In this document: positions 17,485-24,884 of the stretch, in pieces | Position numbering within the stretch: the stretch's first letter is position 1 | How the letters are laid out: each line of letters starts with the position of its first letter | NCBI RefSeq assembly: GCF_900112255.1 | Contig: NZ_FOLE01000004.1 | Location: forward strand, 124,001 to 188,000 | Source of the DNA: Flexibacter flexilis DSM 6793 | Lineage (GTDB): Bacteria > Bacteroidota > Bacteroidia > Cytophagales > Flexibacteraceae | Length of the DNA: 64,000 nucleotides | Direction: 5' to 3' | Made by a program: the position numbers and the translations under genes | Notes under the pieces: generated by a model | The model's input: the letters and a program-made list of their open reading frames with translations, nothing else | Databases searched by the model: none | Told to the model about the DNA's origin: nothing

Positions 17485-17883
17485 ATGAATCCTACTTTTG
17501 AGGTTCGTTATGATGAACAGACGCGCACGGTATGCGCCGACACGTTTGGTTTTTTGGGGCATGATCTTTACCAAGAAGGTTGGCTCAAAGTATTGAAATT
17601 ATTAGAAGTGCACCATTGCCAAAAGATTTTTATGAATGTCTCGGACGGCAAAATTATTTCTGCTGAAAATCAACAATGGTTTTTGGAGAAATTTATCCCG
17701 AAAATGGAGAGGCTCATGAGCGGACGCAATTTGTATCAAGCTCGCGTTGTTAATGACAGCGATTATTTCAGTAAAATATCAACGCAAAACGTCTATAAAA
17801 AAGTGCAACAACAGCACTCCAACGCGCATCTGATGGACTTCAAAACTCAAGAAGAAGCTTTGGCATGGCTGTCTAAATACTAA
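17485..17883 (+). CDS. STAS/SpoIIAA-like protein, first of three tandem paralogues
   Basis: This 132-residue protein and the next two share one pattern: a short strand F-x-V-x-Y-D, then GF-L-x-H-x-x-Y-x-x-GW, a helix, the strand K-x-F-x-N-V-x-DGK-II, ENQQWF, and a C-terminal DF-x-x-x-E-x-A-x-x-WL. The size and alternating strand/helix order fit the SpoIIAA/STAS-like domain proteins of Bacteroidota, which is a fold-level guess rather than a firm family assignment. No membrane segment or signal peptide is present, so it should be cytoplasmic. A TTG two codons upstream (17479) is less likely than the ATG used here. Confidence 0.6.
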   Translation: MNPTFEVRYDEQTRTVCADTFGFLGHDLYQEGWLKVLKLLEVHHCQKIFMNVSDGKIISAENQQWFLEKFIPKMERLMSGRNLYQARVVNDSDYFSKISTQNVYKKVQQQHSNAHLMDFKTQEEALAWLSKY

Positions 17884-17912
17884 CTGATTACCAATAGTTT
17901 AAATACTAAATC

Positions 17913-17930
17913 TTTTATCTTTCAACCCTA
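17913..17930 (+). promoter_or_regulatory. Shared 18-base upstream element, copy 2
   Basis: Identical to bases 13603-13620 (TTTTATCTTTCAACCCTA). It ends four bases before the second STAS-like gene start at 17935, which limits its leader to a few bases if TATCTTTC acts as the -7 box. Confidence 0.45.
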
Positions 17931-17934
17931 CGCT

Positions 17935-18330
17935 ATGAGCCAGTTTAAAGTCAGTTACGACCAAGAGCATTTTTTTATTCGAGCCGAAACCGTCGGTTTT
18001 TTGTCGCATGAGATGTACGCCGAAGGTTGGGCACAAGTGGTGCAACTCTTTGAAAAACACCCTGCTTGCCATCGTTTACTCATTGTGGTCATCGACGGAA
18101 AAATTATACCTACCGAGAATCAGCATGTTTTTGTAGATGATTTTTTACCCAAAATACAAACCGTCATGCATGGCCGAACACTCAAATATGCACGTGTCAT
18201 TCATGGCGATTTGTTCAATAAGATTTCTACCCAAAATCTGTACAAACAAATACAAGACCGCCTGCCCAATGTTACCCTGAAAGACTTTGATGCAGAAGAA
18301 AACGCTATCGAGTGGCTCGATCAACTGTAA
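17935..18330 (+). CDS. STAS/SpoIIAA-like protein, second of three tandem paralogues
   Basis: This 131-residue protein shares FKVSYD, GFLSHEMYAEGW, FEKHPACHRLL, DGKIIPTENQ and DFDAEENAIEWL with its neighbours. It is most similar to the third copy: both contain LFEKHPACHR and start MSQFKVSYD, and the DNA there is almost identical over about 25 bases (18053 and 18606 regions). This indicates that copies two and three split more recently than copy one. The role is unknown, and a cytoplasmic regulatory or partner-binding protein is a reasonable guess. The spacing of 51 bases from copy one and its own upstream element allow separate transcription. Confidence 0.6.
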   Translation: MSQFKVSYDQEHFFIRAETVGFLSHEMYAEGWAQVVQLFEKHPACHRLLIVVIDGKIIPTENQHVFVDDFLPKIQTVMHGRTLKYARVIHGDLFNKISTQNLYKQIQDRLPNVTLKDFDAEENAIEWLDQL

Positions 18331-18493
18331 CACAATGCAGAAATAATTGAACCAACCAAAGTTTATTTGTTTATTCTATTAAAAAATGATTAAAGACGGA
18401 ATTTTATTACAATAATATCGGTTGCTACCACATACTTCATTCCGTATCTAAACAAACACTAAGGTTCAACAATTATCAATCTTCATCAAAAAA

Positions 18494-18889
18494 ATGAGTC
18501 AATTTAAAGTTAGCTACGACGACCGCCATTTTATTCGTATAGAAATGGATGGCTTTTTACCACATGATTTGTACAAAAACGGCTGGCTACAAGCCCTTGA
18601 ATTATTTGAAAAACACCCTGCTTGTCATCGTGTTTTTATTAGCGTAAAAGATGGCCGAATCATTTCCAACGAAAACCAACAGTGGTTTGCCAACAACTAC
18701 ATTACGACATTAAAAGAGTTGCTGGCCAAACGACATCAGACCCTCAAACAGGCGCGTATGCTGGATGGCGATTATTTCAATCAAGTTTCGGCCAAAAACA
18801 TTTACAAAACATTGCAAGAATCAAACTTGCCACTTGTTTTCAAGGATTTTGACAGAGAAGACAGAGCCATTGCTTGGCTGATAGAATAA
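18494..18889 (+). CDS. STAS/SpoIIAA-like protein, third of three tandem paralogues
   Basis: This 131-residue protein begins MSQFKVSYDDRHFIRIEMDG and keeps GFLPHDLYKNGW, ELFEKHPACHRVF, DGRIISNENQQWF, QARMLDGDYFNQVSAKNIYK and DFDREDRAIAWL. It is separated from copy two by 163 bases, which may hold its own promoter, although no consensus box was seen. It ends at a strong bidirectional terminator shared with pyrB. No kinase, phosphatase or sigma factor gene, the usual partners of SpoIIAA-type proteins, lies next to it. Confidence 0.6.
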   Translation: MSQFKVSYDDRHFIRIEMDGFLPHDLYKNGWLQALELFEKHPACHRVFISVKDGRIISNENQQWFANNYITTLKELLAKRHQTLKQARMLDGDYFNQVSAKNIYKTLQESNLPLVFKDFDREDRAIAWLIE

Positions 18890-18890
18890 T

Positions 18891-18932
18891 AAAAAAAGAG
18901 GCGTTAGAGTAATATCTAACGCCTCTTTTTTT
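18891..18932. terminator. Bidirectional terminator between the STAS cluster and pyrB
   Basis: AAAAAAAGAGGCGTTAGA at 18891-18908 pairs with TCTAACGCCTCTTTTTTT at 18915-18932, with A and T tracts on both sides. Confidence 0.92.
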
Positions 18933-18935
18933 ATG

Positions 18936-19859
18936 CTAATTTCGGTTAGCCAGCAAATACATAACGGCCATACGCACGGCCACGCCGTTTTCGACTTGCT
19001 CCAAAATCACGGAGTGCGACGAGTCGGCTACGCTGCTGTCCAGTTCCACGCCTCTGTTGATGGGACCTGGGTGCATAATCGTAATGGGCTTGGGCAGCCG
19101 CTCCAACATGGCTTTGTTGATGCCAAAATATAAGTTGTATTCGCGCAACGAAGGGAAATACTGAATCTGTTGGCGTTCGAGCTGAATACGCAATACGTTG
19201 GCCACATCGCACCAAGCCAACGCCTTTTGTACGGAATGCTCCACGATTACGCCCAACTCGCTGATATGGCGCGGAATAAGCGTCGCAGGACCGCAAACCA
19301 TGACTTCCGCCCCCATTTTTTTCAAGCAAAAAATATTGGAAAGTGCCACGCGCGAGTGCAAAATATCGCCGATAATGGCTATGCGTTTGCCCGCCAAATC
19401 GCCCAACTTTTGTTGGATAGTGAACGCGTCCAAAAGTGCTTGTGTGGGGTGTTCGTGCGTGCCGTCGCCTGCATTTACAATCTGCGCATCAATGTGTTTG
19501 GACAGAAAATGTGGTGCGCCCGCGCTGGCGTGTCGCATCACAATCATATCTACTTTCATAGCCAAAATGTTATTGACTGTGTCCAGTAGCGTTTCGCCTT
19601 TTTTGACAGAACTAGAAGCTGCCGTAAAGTTCAGTGTATCAGCCGAAAGACGCTTTTGCGCCAACTCAAAAGAAAGACGCGTACGCGTTGAGTTTTCAAA
19701 AAAAATGTTGGCAATAGTAATATCGCGCAGTGAAGGTACTTTTTTGATAGGTCGGTTAATGACCTCTTTGAAATGGCCAGCAGTCTCCAAAATAAGACTG
19801 ATGTCGGTTTCGGTTAAATCCTTGATACCAAGCAAATGCCTGACGCTAAGTTGTTTCAT
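18936..19859 (-). CDS. pyrB: Aspartate carbamoyltransferase, catalytic chain
   Basis: PyrB joins carbamoyl phosphate and aspartate in the first committed step of pyrimidine synthesis. At 307 residues it has the usual length. The carbamoyl-phosphate loop STRTR is at 57-61, SSSVKKGET carries the mobile-loop lysine, HPTQ is at 137-140, and HPGPINRGVE lies near the end. No regulatory chain pyrI is adjacent, as is usual outside enterobacteria. The gene is alone, 280 bases from the divergent TonB-like gene. Confidence 0.95.
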   Translation of the reverse strand: MKQLSVRHLLGIKDLTETDISLILETAGHFKEVINRPIKKVPSLRDITIANIFFENSTRTRLSFELAQKRLSADTLNFTAASSSVKKGETLLDTVNNILAMKVDMIVMRHASAGAPHFLSKHIDAQIVNAGDGTHEHPTQALLDAFTIQQKLGDLAGKRIAIIGDILHSRVALSNIFCLKKMGAEVMVCGPATLIPRHISELGVIVEHSVQKALAWCDVANVLRIQLERQQIQYFPSLREYNLYFGINKAMLERLPKPITIMHPGPINRGVELDSSVADSSHSVILEQVENGVAVRMAVMYLLANRN

Positions 19860-20139
19860 TGGAAGAGAAATATAAAATTAGCTCGAAAAAACGATAAATC
19901 GTGTACAACTATGGAGGCAATGTTGCGGGGCAACCGCCAAAGTCTAAACCTATGACTTTGGCCGCCAAAGGTAGCGCATAGAAAACAAAAAAAGTAGTGA
20001 TTGCGGGGATTTTTTGAGCAGAATGTATCAAACCTTTGAGCCTTAAATCGTTCAACTGCTTTGCATTGTTTACAATAACTTAACATATTCTTACTAAAAT
20101 TATACAATCTTTGCCGAAACATAATACTTATCTACTTCC

Positions 20140-20883
20140 ATGAAATATTTATTAAACATTGCTCTTGCTTGCCTGTTTTTCAGCAGCTACGCCCAAACTG
20201 ACACTACTTACTATGACGACGATGACAAAGAAGTTAAATCTTGGGATTATTGCACTTACTACAAAATCACTCACAATGAGCCTACTAAGGAAACTGTCAA
20301 TTATTACACCGCGGCAGGGCAGCATACATCAGAATATCATTATGACGTTAATTTTACAGATGACGGACATAAAATGCAGACACCTTCTGGCGTTCATAAA
20401 AAATGGTACAGTAATGGAAAACTTAAATCTGAAGAAAATTACAACTCAGGAAAATTAGACGGAACCGTCAATACCTTTTGGGAAAATGGCACGAAACGTA
20501 GAGAGGATATTTTTAAAAATGGCCAATCCGTACAAGGCAAATGCTTTAACCAAAATGGCGAAGAAATCCCTTATATAGCCTATATCGTAAACCCCAGCTT
20601 TGATGGAGGATTGGAAGCACTCATGAAGTTTTTGCAAATAAATGTCCGCTATCCCAAAGAAGCCCAAAAATACAATGTAGAAGGGATTGTTTATGTTGGA
20701 TTTGTTGTAGAAAAAGATGGTTCTATTGCCGACATCGAAGTAGTAAAAGGTGTTGTTAAAGAGCTTGACGAAGAAGCACTTCGAGTAACCAAAATGATGC
20801 CCAAATGGCAACCAGGTCTATTAGAAGGAGAACCTTTAAGCGTAAGATATACGCTTCCATTTCGATTTGCATTCAAAAACTAA
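20140..20883 (+). CDS. Exported TonB-like protein with MORN-type repeats
   Basis: This 247-residue protein has a signal peptide (MKYLLNIALACLFFSSYAQ). The middle part has MORN-variant repeats (GVHKKWYSNGKLKSEENYNS, GTVNTFWENGTKRRED), and residues about 165-245 form a TonB C-terminal domain: YPKEAQKYNVEGIVYVGFVV, EALRVTKMMPKWQPG, YTLPFRFAF. Classic TonB carries energy from ExbBD to outer-membrane receptors. Proteins of this type with a cleavable signal and no transmembrane anchor are common in Bacteroidota and probably act in the periplasm or envelope. No exbBD is nearby. A terminator follows. Confidence 0.78.
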   Translation: MKYLLNIALACLFFSSYAQTDTTYYDDDDKEVKSWDYCTYYKITHNEPTKETVNYYTAAGQHTSEYHYDVNFTDDGHKMQTPSGVHKKWYSNGKLKSEENYNSGKLDGTVNTFWENGTKRREDIFKNGQSVQGKCFNQNGEEIPYIAYIVNPSFDGGLEALMKFLQINVRYPKEAQKYNVEGIVYVGFVVEKDGSIADIEVVKGVVKELDEEALRVTKMMPKWQPGLLEGEPLSVRYTLPFRFAFKN

Positions 20884-20895
20884 TCATTTCGGACG

Positions 20896-20929
20896 AAAAG
20901 GCACGCTAATTAAATTGCGTGTCTTTTTT
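20896..20929 (+). terminator. Terminator after the TonB-like gene
   Basis: AAAAGGCACGC pairs, with a G-U pair, with GCGTGTCTTTT, and a T tract follows. It starts 13 bases after the stop codon. Confidence 0.8.
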
Positions 20930-21032
20930 ATTTTTAATCAAAAAACAATACATTTAGAAAAACTATATTAGCAACAAAGCCTAATTTTTTTATTATTTAT
21001 TGTTTTAATGCCTTTTAAATCTATTTTTCATA

Positions 21033-21611
21033 ATGCCTGAAAAATCAATCTTAGTTATAGACAACTACGACTCTTTTGTTTACAATCTTGTGTATCTTCT
21101 GCGCGAAGCTGGCCACGAAGTGCACGTAGTCCGAAACGATAAAATTACGCTGCCCGATGTGGCCGCTTACGACAAAATTTTGCTTTCGCCTGGCCCTGGC
21201 ATTCCTGCCGAAGCGGGCATTATGCCCCAAATCATTGAGCAATATGCTCCTTACAAAAGTATTTTGGGCGTTTGCTTGGGTCATCAGGCCATTGGCGAGG
21301 CGTTCGGCGGCACGCTGGAAAACATGAGTGACGTGTATCATGGCGTAGCGCACCAAATCAGCGTAAAACCCGACGAAAAACTGTTCAAAACATTGCCCGA
21401 CAGCCTCAAAGTTTGTCGTTATCATTCTTGGACGGTTTCGCCCGAAAATTTCCCGCACGCCCAGTTGCGCATTACGGCCACCGACCCCGACGGGCGCGTC
21501 ATGGCCTTAGCACACAAACATTACGACGTACGCGGCGTACAATTTCACCCCGAATCTATCTTGACCGAACACGGCAAGCAAATAATAAATAACTGGTTGT
21601 CTGCAAATTAA
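21033..21611 (+). CDS. trpG: Glutamine amidotransferase of anthranilate/aminodeoxychorismate synthase
   Basis: The 192-residue class I amidotransferase has ILVIDNYDSFVYNLVYLLRE at the start, LSPGPGIP, the nucleophile in GVCLGHQAIGEAFGG (Cys81) and the His/Glu pair in VQFHPESILTEHG. It supplies ammonia from glutamine for anthranilate synthase (TrpG) or 4-amino-4-deoxychorismate synthase (PabA), and one protein often serves both. No TrpE or PabB lies next to it, so the choice of name is uncertain. It is followed by its own terminator hairpin. Confidence 0.9.
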   Translation: MPEKSILVIDNYDSFVYNLVYLLREAGHEVHVVRNDKITLPDVAAYDKILLSPGPGIPAEAGIMPQIIEQYAPYKSILGVCLGHQAIGEAFGGTLENMSDVYHGVAHQISVKPDEKLFKTLPDSLKVCRYHSWTVSPENFPHAQLRITATDPDGRVMALAHKHYDVRGVQFHPESILTEHGKQIINNWLSAN

Positions 21612-21623
21612 ATAAAAGATTTA

Positions 21624-21657
21624 CGCCATTGGCCAACATAGTCAATGGCGTTTTTTT
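21624..21657 (+). terminator. Terminator after trpG
   Basis: CGCCATTG at 21624-21631 pairs with CAATGGCG at 21643-21650, followed by seven T. It contains the ATG at 21645, which is therefore unlikely to be the start of the downstream regulator. Confidence 0.85.
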
Positions 21658-21662
21658 GTGAT

Positions 21663-22226
21663 ATGGAAAATTTTATCCACTTTTTAAAGCAAGTAACCCC
21701 TATTTCCACACAAAGTTTGGAAGCTGTACGCACCAAGCTCAAGGTGCAGTATTTTCCTAAAAATCATATTCTAATTCGCGAAGGAGATGTTTGTAACCGT
21801 CTGTATTTTATTGACAAAGGCTTGGCAAGAATATTTTATTACAAAGACGGTAAAGAAATAACAGACTGGTTCGGAACAGAGCATACTTTTATTAGTTCGA
21901 TAGTTGGATTTTTTGCCCACAAGCCCAGCCCACATATTGTAGAAATTTTGGAAGATTGCAAACTTGTTTCTATTGACAGCCAAGAACTTGACAAACTATA
22001 TACTCAATATCACGATTTAGAGAAGGCAGGCCGCCTATTGGCCATCGATACGGTACTGCGCCTGCAAGCTCGCATCGATGCCATGCACTTTGAGTCCGCC
22101 AAGCAACGTTACGAAAAATTATTAGAACAACACCCCACTCTATTAAATCGGGTTTCTTTGGGTCATATTGCCTCGTATTTAGGTATAACACAAGTTACAC
22201 TAAGCCGTATTCGGTCAAAATCTTAA
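21663..22226 (+). CDS. Crp/Fnr-family transcriptional regulator
   Basis: The protein has an N-terminal cyclic-nucleotide-binding-like domain (ILIREGDVCNRLYFIDKGLA, FYYKDGKEITDWF) and a C-terminal helix-turn-helix (LGHIASYLGITQVTLSRIRS). It is 187 residues from the ATG at 21663, and the earlier ATG at 21645 is inside the trpG terminator. The Fnr cysteine cluster is absent, so it should not sense oxygen through an iron-sulfur cluster. It belongs to the short Crp-like regulators common in Bacteroidota. It precedes a small membrane-protein gene that has its own -7-like box and that it may control. Confidence 0.85.
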   Translation: MENFIHFLKQVTPISTQSLEAVRTKLKVQYFPKNHILIREGDVCNRLYFIDKGLARIFYYKDGKEITDWFGTEHTFISSIVGFFAHKPSPHIVEILEDCKLVSIDSQELDKLYTQYHDLEKAGRLLAIDTVLRLQARIDAMHFESAKQRYEKLLEQHPTLLNRVSLGHIASYLGITQVTLSRIRSKS

Positions 22227-22266
22227 TTTTTTAGCATTTGTTAAAAATGCTTCAATGCTGGGCATA

Positions 22267-22274
22267 TACTTTTG
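22267..22274 (+). promoter_or_regulatory. Promoter -7-like box TACTTTTG
   Basis: TACTTTTG matches TAnnTTTG and lies 23 bases before the ATG at 22298. A TTTG at 22237-22240 is present but spaced 26 bases, longer than the usual 19-21. Confidence 0.4.
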
Positions 22275-22297
22275 CGCCAATCAAAAAAATATATGCT

Positions 22298-22693
22298 ATG
22301 AATACTATCGAAATTATTGCTAATGGCCTTGTAATCATTACTTTTTTAGTACATACTTTTGCAGGCGATAGCGATTTACGCAAGGCAAAACCACACAAAA
22401 ACACGGCTAATTATGCACACCAGCAACAAATTTGGATTATGGCACGAGGTGCATTTCACCTTGTTTCTATCGATTTTTTATTGGCCAGTATTGCATTTAC
22501 GCTTGTTAATTTTACTAATTTTTTCGCCGATAAAACCAGTATTTTAAAAATTTTATCGCTCTATTTTGGAGGTTATGGAATTGCATTTTTGATTAGTATT
22601 ATCATTTCTGATAAAATACCAAACGCATACCTAAAACTTCCTCAATGGATATTATTATTAGGAATCAGCATACTAATTTACTTAGGGATTTAA
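22298..22693 (+). CDS. Small integral membrane protein of unknown function
   Basis: The 131-residue protein has four hydrophobic segments: IIANGLVIITFLVHTFAG, FHLVSIDFLLASIAFTLVNF, ILSLYFGGYGIAFLISIIIS and LPQWILLLGISILIYLGI. A HQQQIWIMARGAFHLVS stretch lies before the second segment. It resembles small four-helix membrane proteins often found beside Crp-like regulators, but no named family was recognised. The ATG at 22298 is used because the earlier frame start at 22238 would overlap the -7-like box. Confidence 0.65.
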   Translation: MNTIEIIANGLVIITFLVHTFAGDSDLRKAKPHKNTANYAHQQQIWIMARGAFHLVSIDFLLASIAFTLVNFTNFFADKTSILKILSLYFGGYGIAFLISIIISDKIPNAYLKLPQWILLLGISILIYLGI

Positions 22694-22707
22694 TTGTATT
22701 ATACGCC

Positions 22708-23205
22708 TTATTTTCCGCTTGGAATATGGTCGTAACTCAAAGACCTACTTAATTTCCATTCGCCATTTTGCAATAGCCAAACGTGCGTAAATTTGGCTAC
22801 ACTGGCATAACGTTCTTTTTGGCCATTTATATTTTCATAAAATTTGTGTACGCCCACCTGAATAGCCCCATACAATTTTTGTTTTTTGTATAACGGATAA
22901 ATTTCGGTACTCTTGGGCATTAGCTCGCGCCGCGACTGATAGGTTTTTGGGGATGCACACAAGCCATTTTTTATATTAAACAAAAATGTTGCTCTATCCG
23001 AAATACTGTCTTTGTCGTGATAAAACTCAAAATCATCGGCCAACAAACGGTCAAATTGCTCGATATTGCAGGTATTGAATCCTACATTAAATAACAAACT
23101 ATCTTGAGTGAGTATGGTCTTCCGCAAGGCCTTATCTGGTGCAGGTTGCGCCCAACTTGCATAACTGACCATCAAGGCAAAAACCAAAAAAAGTGTTTTT
23201 TTCAT
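22708..23205 (-). CDS. Secreted DUF4440/SnoaL-like protein
   Basis: The 165-residue protein has a signal peptide (MKKTLFLVFALMVSYASWAQ) followed by an NTF2-like cone-fold domain: LFNVGFNTCNIEQFDRLLAD, FEFYHDKDSISDRATF and a final FTHVWLLQNGEWKLSRSLSY. This is the DUF4440 pattern. Members include ketosteroid isomerase-like and binding proteins, and no catalytic role can be assigned here. It is expected in the periplasm. The gene is convergent with the small membrane-protein gene, 15 bases apart. Confidence 0.78.
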   Translation of the reverse strand: MKKTLFLVFALMVSYASWAQPAPDKALRKTILTQDSLLFNVGFNTCNIEQFDRLLADDFEFYHDKDSISDRATFLFNIKNGLCASPKTYQSRRELMPKSTEIYPLYKKQKLYGAIQVGVHKFYENINGQKERYASVAKFTHVWLLQNGEWKLSRSLSYDHIPSGK

Positions 23206-23270
23206 ACCAATTCTTTATTTTAAGATTTATAAAATCGTCAAGTCGATGGTTAAGAATGTTATCAAAAAAA

Positions 23271-23822
23271 TCAATGCGTTTTTCGGGCTAATATTTTTTT
23301 GAGCGAAGCGGCCAACTGTTTCATAAACGGGAAGAAAACCGTCATGATTCGGATGCTTTTTGGCCCCAAACTTGCCACAATCGGATACACAAAGGTGTTT
23401 TTGGTATAATACGGCGGCGGCACAATGCCCGCCAACGAGGCCACCCAAAGCAATGTACTAATCATAAACATGACTTTGAGCATTCCCAGCACCGCACCCG
23501 CCACATCGTCCACGCTGCCAAATACTGTGTAACGAATGCTTCGGCGCACCCAATACCCTAACTGCCTTATACCCAAGCTCATCAGAAAAAAAATAAGACC
23601 AAAAACCACAAACGGCAATATCATGCTGTAACCTTTGATGTAGGGTTTGAGCAGTGCCAACGCCCAATCCAGCAAAGCCAAACCGCCAGCCACCGCCCCG
23701 ACCAAGGCCATGGAGTTTACCAACTCCACCACCATACCGCGCCGATAACCTTTGTACGCACCCCAACTCATCAAGCCAATCAGCAAAATATCGAGCGGCT
23801 GTATAAATGCTGCCGACTTCAT
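23271..23822 (-). CDS. CvpA family membrane protein
   Basis: The 183-residue protein has the CvpA pattern: LDILLIGLMSWGAYKGYRRG at the start, then several hydrophobic helices and the conserved VDDVAGAVLGMLKV motif. CvpA in E. coli is needed for colicin V production and envelope stress survival, but its molecular function is unknown. Its start overlaps the stop of the upstream solute-binding gene by one base (TAATG), so the two are likely translationally coupled. Confidence 0.82.
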   Translation of the reverse strand: MKSAAFIQPLDILLIGLMSWGAYKGYRRGMVVELVNSMALVGAVAGGLALLDWALALLKPYIKGYSMILPFVVFGLIFFLMSLGIRQLGYWVRRSIRYTVFGSVDDVAGAVLGMLKVMFMISTLLWVASLAGIVPPPYYTKNTFVYPIVASLGPKSIRIMTVFFPFMKQLAASLKKILARKTH

Positions 23823-24688
23823 TAGGCCTCCAACTTATGTATAATATTTTGTATTTCAGGCATTTGTTCAATTATTCCAAGCCTAAAAAGTGTTTGTGCC
23901 ACTGGCTCTACTTCTGCTTGTGTGATGGGCTGCGCATTGTAGTTCCAGTCTGTGGCCTCATGCCATTCCTGCGTTTGAGCCAATGGCAATTCATAACGCT
24001 GCGCCACGATTTCCACCGCCTGCGAATGTTTTTTTAATTCTGCTGCCAACTGCCCAACGCTTTGTAATATGGTTTTAATTTCGGCGGCGTATTGTGCAAT
24101 AATTTCGGTACGCACCACCACCACAAAGCACGGCCAAGGCGTTGGGCAAACCCCTACCCTACGAAAAACGCCTTTGCTTACAAGTGGCTGTGTCATGGCT
24201 TTTTCCCACATAAAAACATCCGCTTGGCCTTCGGTGAGGGCTTTTTCTGCCCCGCCAATATTGCCCACTTGCACCCAATCTACTTCGGCAATCGTGTAGC
24301 CGTTTTGGTCGGCATTGACCAAAGCCATCAGGTGCGAACCCGACCCTTTGCGGGAAATGGCATAGCGTTTTCCTGTCAAATTCGTTTGTTCGGTAATGTC
24401 GCTGTGCGCCGCCACGTGAATTCCCCATTGCAAAGGCGTATTCACGTAGGTCTGCACGATACGTGCATCATTTCCTTTGGCGATGTCGGCTACCGCGCCT
24501 TCCGTCAACACCAAAGCCATGTCCAATTGTTTGTCGCGCAAAGCGGCCATCATTGCACCCGTTCCGCTGGAATAATCTGTCCATTGTACTGAAACCACTA
24601 ATTTATCCCAAAGTTGTTGTTCGGCGGCCCAGTGCCAAGGCAAATTGAAATGTTCGGGCACACCTCCCACACGCAATATATGTTTCAT
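23822..24688 (-). CDS. Substrate-binding protein of the periplasmic-binding-protein type II fold
   Basis: The 288-residue product begins MKHILRVGGVPEHFNLPWHW and continues with SGTGAMMAALRDKQLDMALV, TGKRYAISRKGSGSHLMALV and EKALTEGQADVFMWEKAMTQ, as in NMT1/TauA/THI5-like solute-binding proteins. It lacks a signal peptide from this start. An upstream extension to 24817 would add a hydrophobic stretch but reads through an unlikely region. No ABC permease or ATPase is adjacent. The protein may therefore be a cytoplasmic enzyme or sensor using this fold. The gene is coupled to the CvpA gene by a one-base overlap. Confidence 0.68.
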   Translation of the reverse strand: MKHILRVGGVPEHFNLPWHWAAEQQLWDKLVVSVQWTDYSSGTGAMMAALRDKQLDMALVLTEGAVADIAKGNDARIVQTYVNTPLQWGIHVAAHSDITEQTNLTGKRYAISRKGSGSHLMALVNADQNGYTIAEVDWVQVGNIGGAEKALTEGQADVFMWEKAMTQPLVSKGVFRRVGVCPTPWPCFVVVVRTEIIAQYAAEIKTILQSVGQLAAELKKHSQAVEIVAQRYELPLAQTQEWHEATDWNYNAQPITQAEVEPVAQTLFRLGIIEQMPEIQNIIHKLEA

Positions 24689-24817
24689 AAGTTTTTCTCT
24701 ATTTGATAAAAATATATTTCCGAGCAATGTTATTGCAAAAAAATCAAGATGCAAAAGTATAGGCAATTCTCCAAACAAAAATGGCGTAGTATAAAATGTT
24801 ATTTTGACCCAAAACAA

Positions 24818-24851
24818 AACAGGGATTTCCGTTTGAATAGAAACCCCTGTT
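24818..24851 (-). terminator. Terminator of the CtpA protease gene
   Basis: AACAGGG at 24818-24824 pairs with CCCTGTT at 24845-24851. On the minus strand the hairpin is followed by TTGTTTT. It lies 34 bases beyond the ctpA stop. Confidence 0.7.
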
Positions 24852-24884
24852 ACAAGTTTTTAAAATTATTTTTCTGCAAAAATT

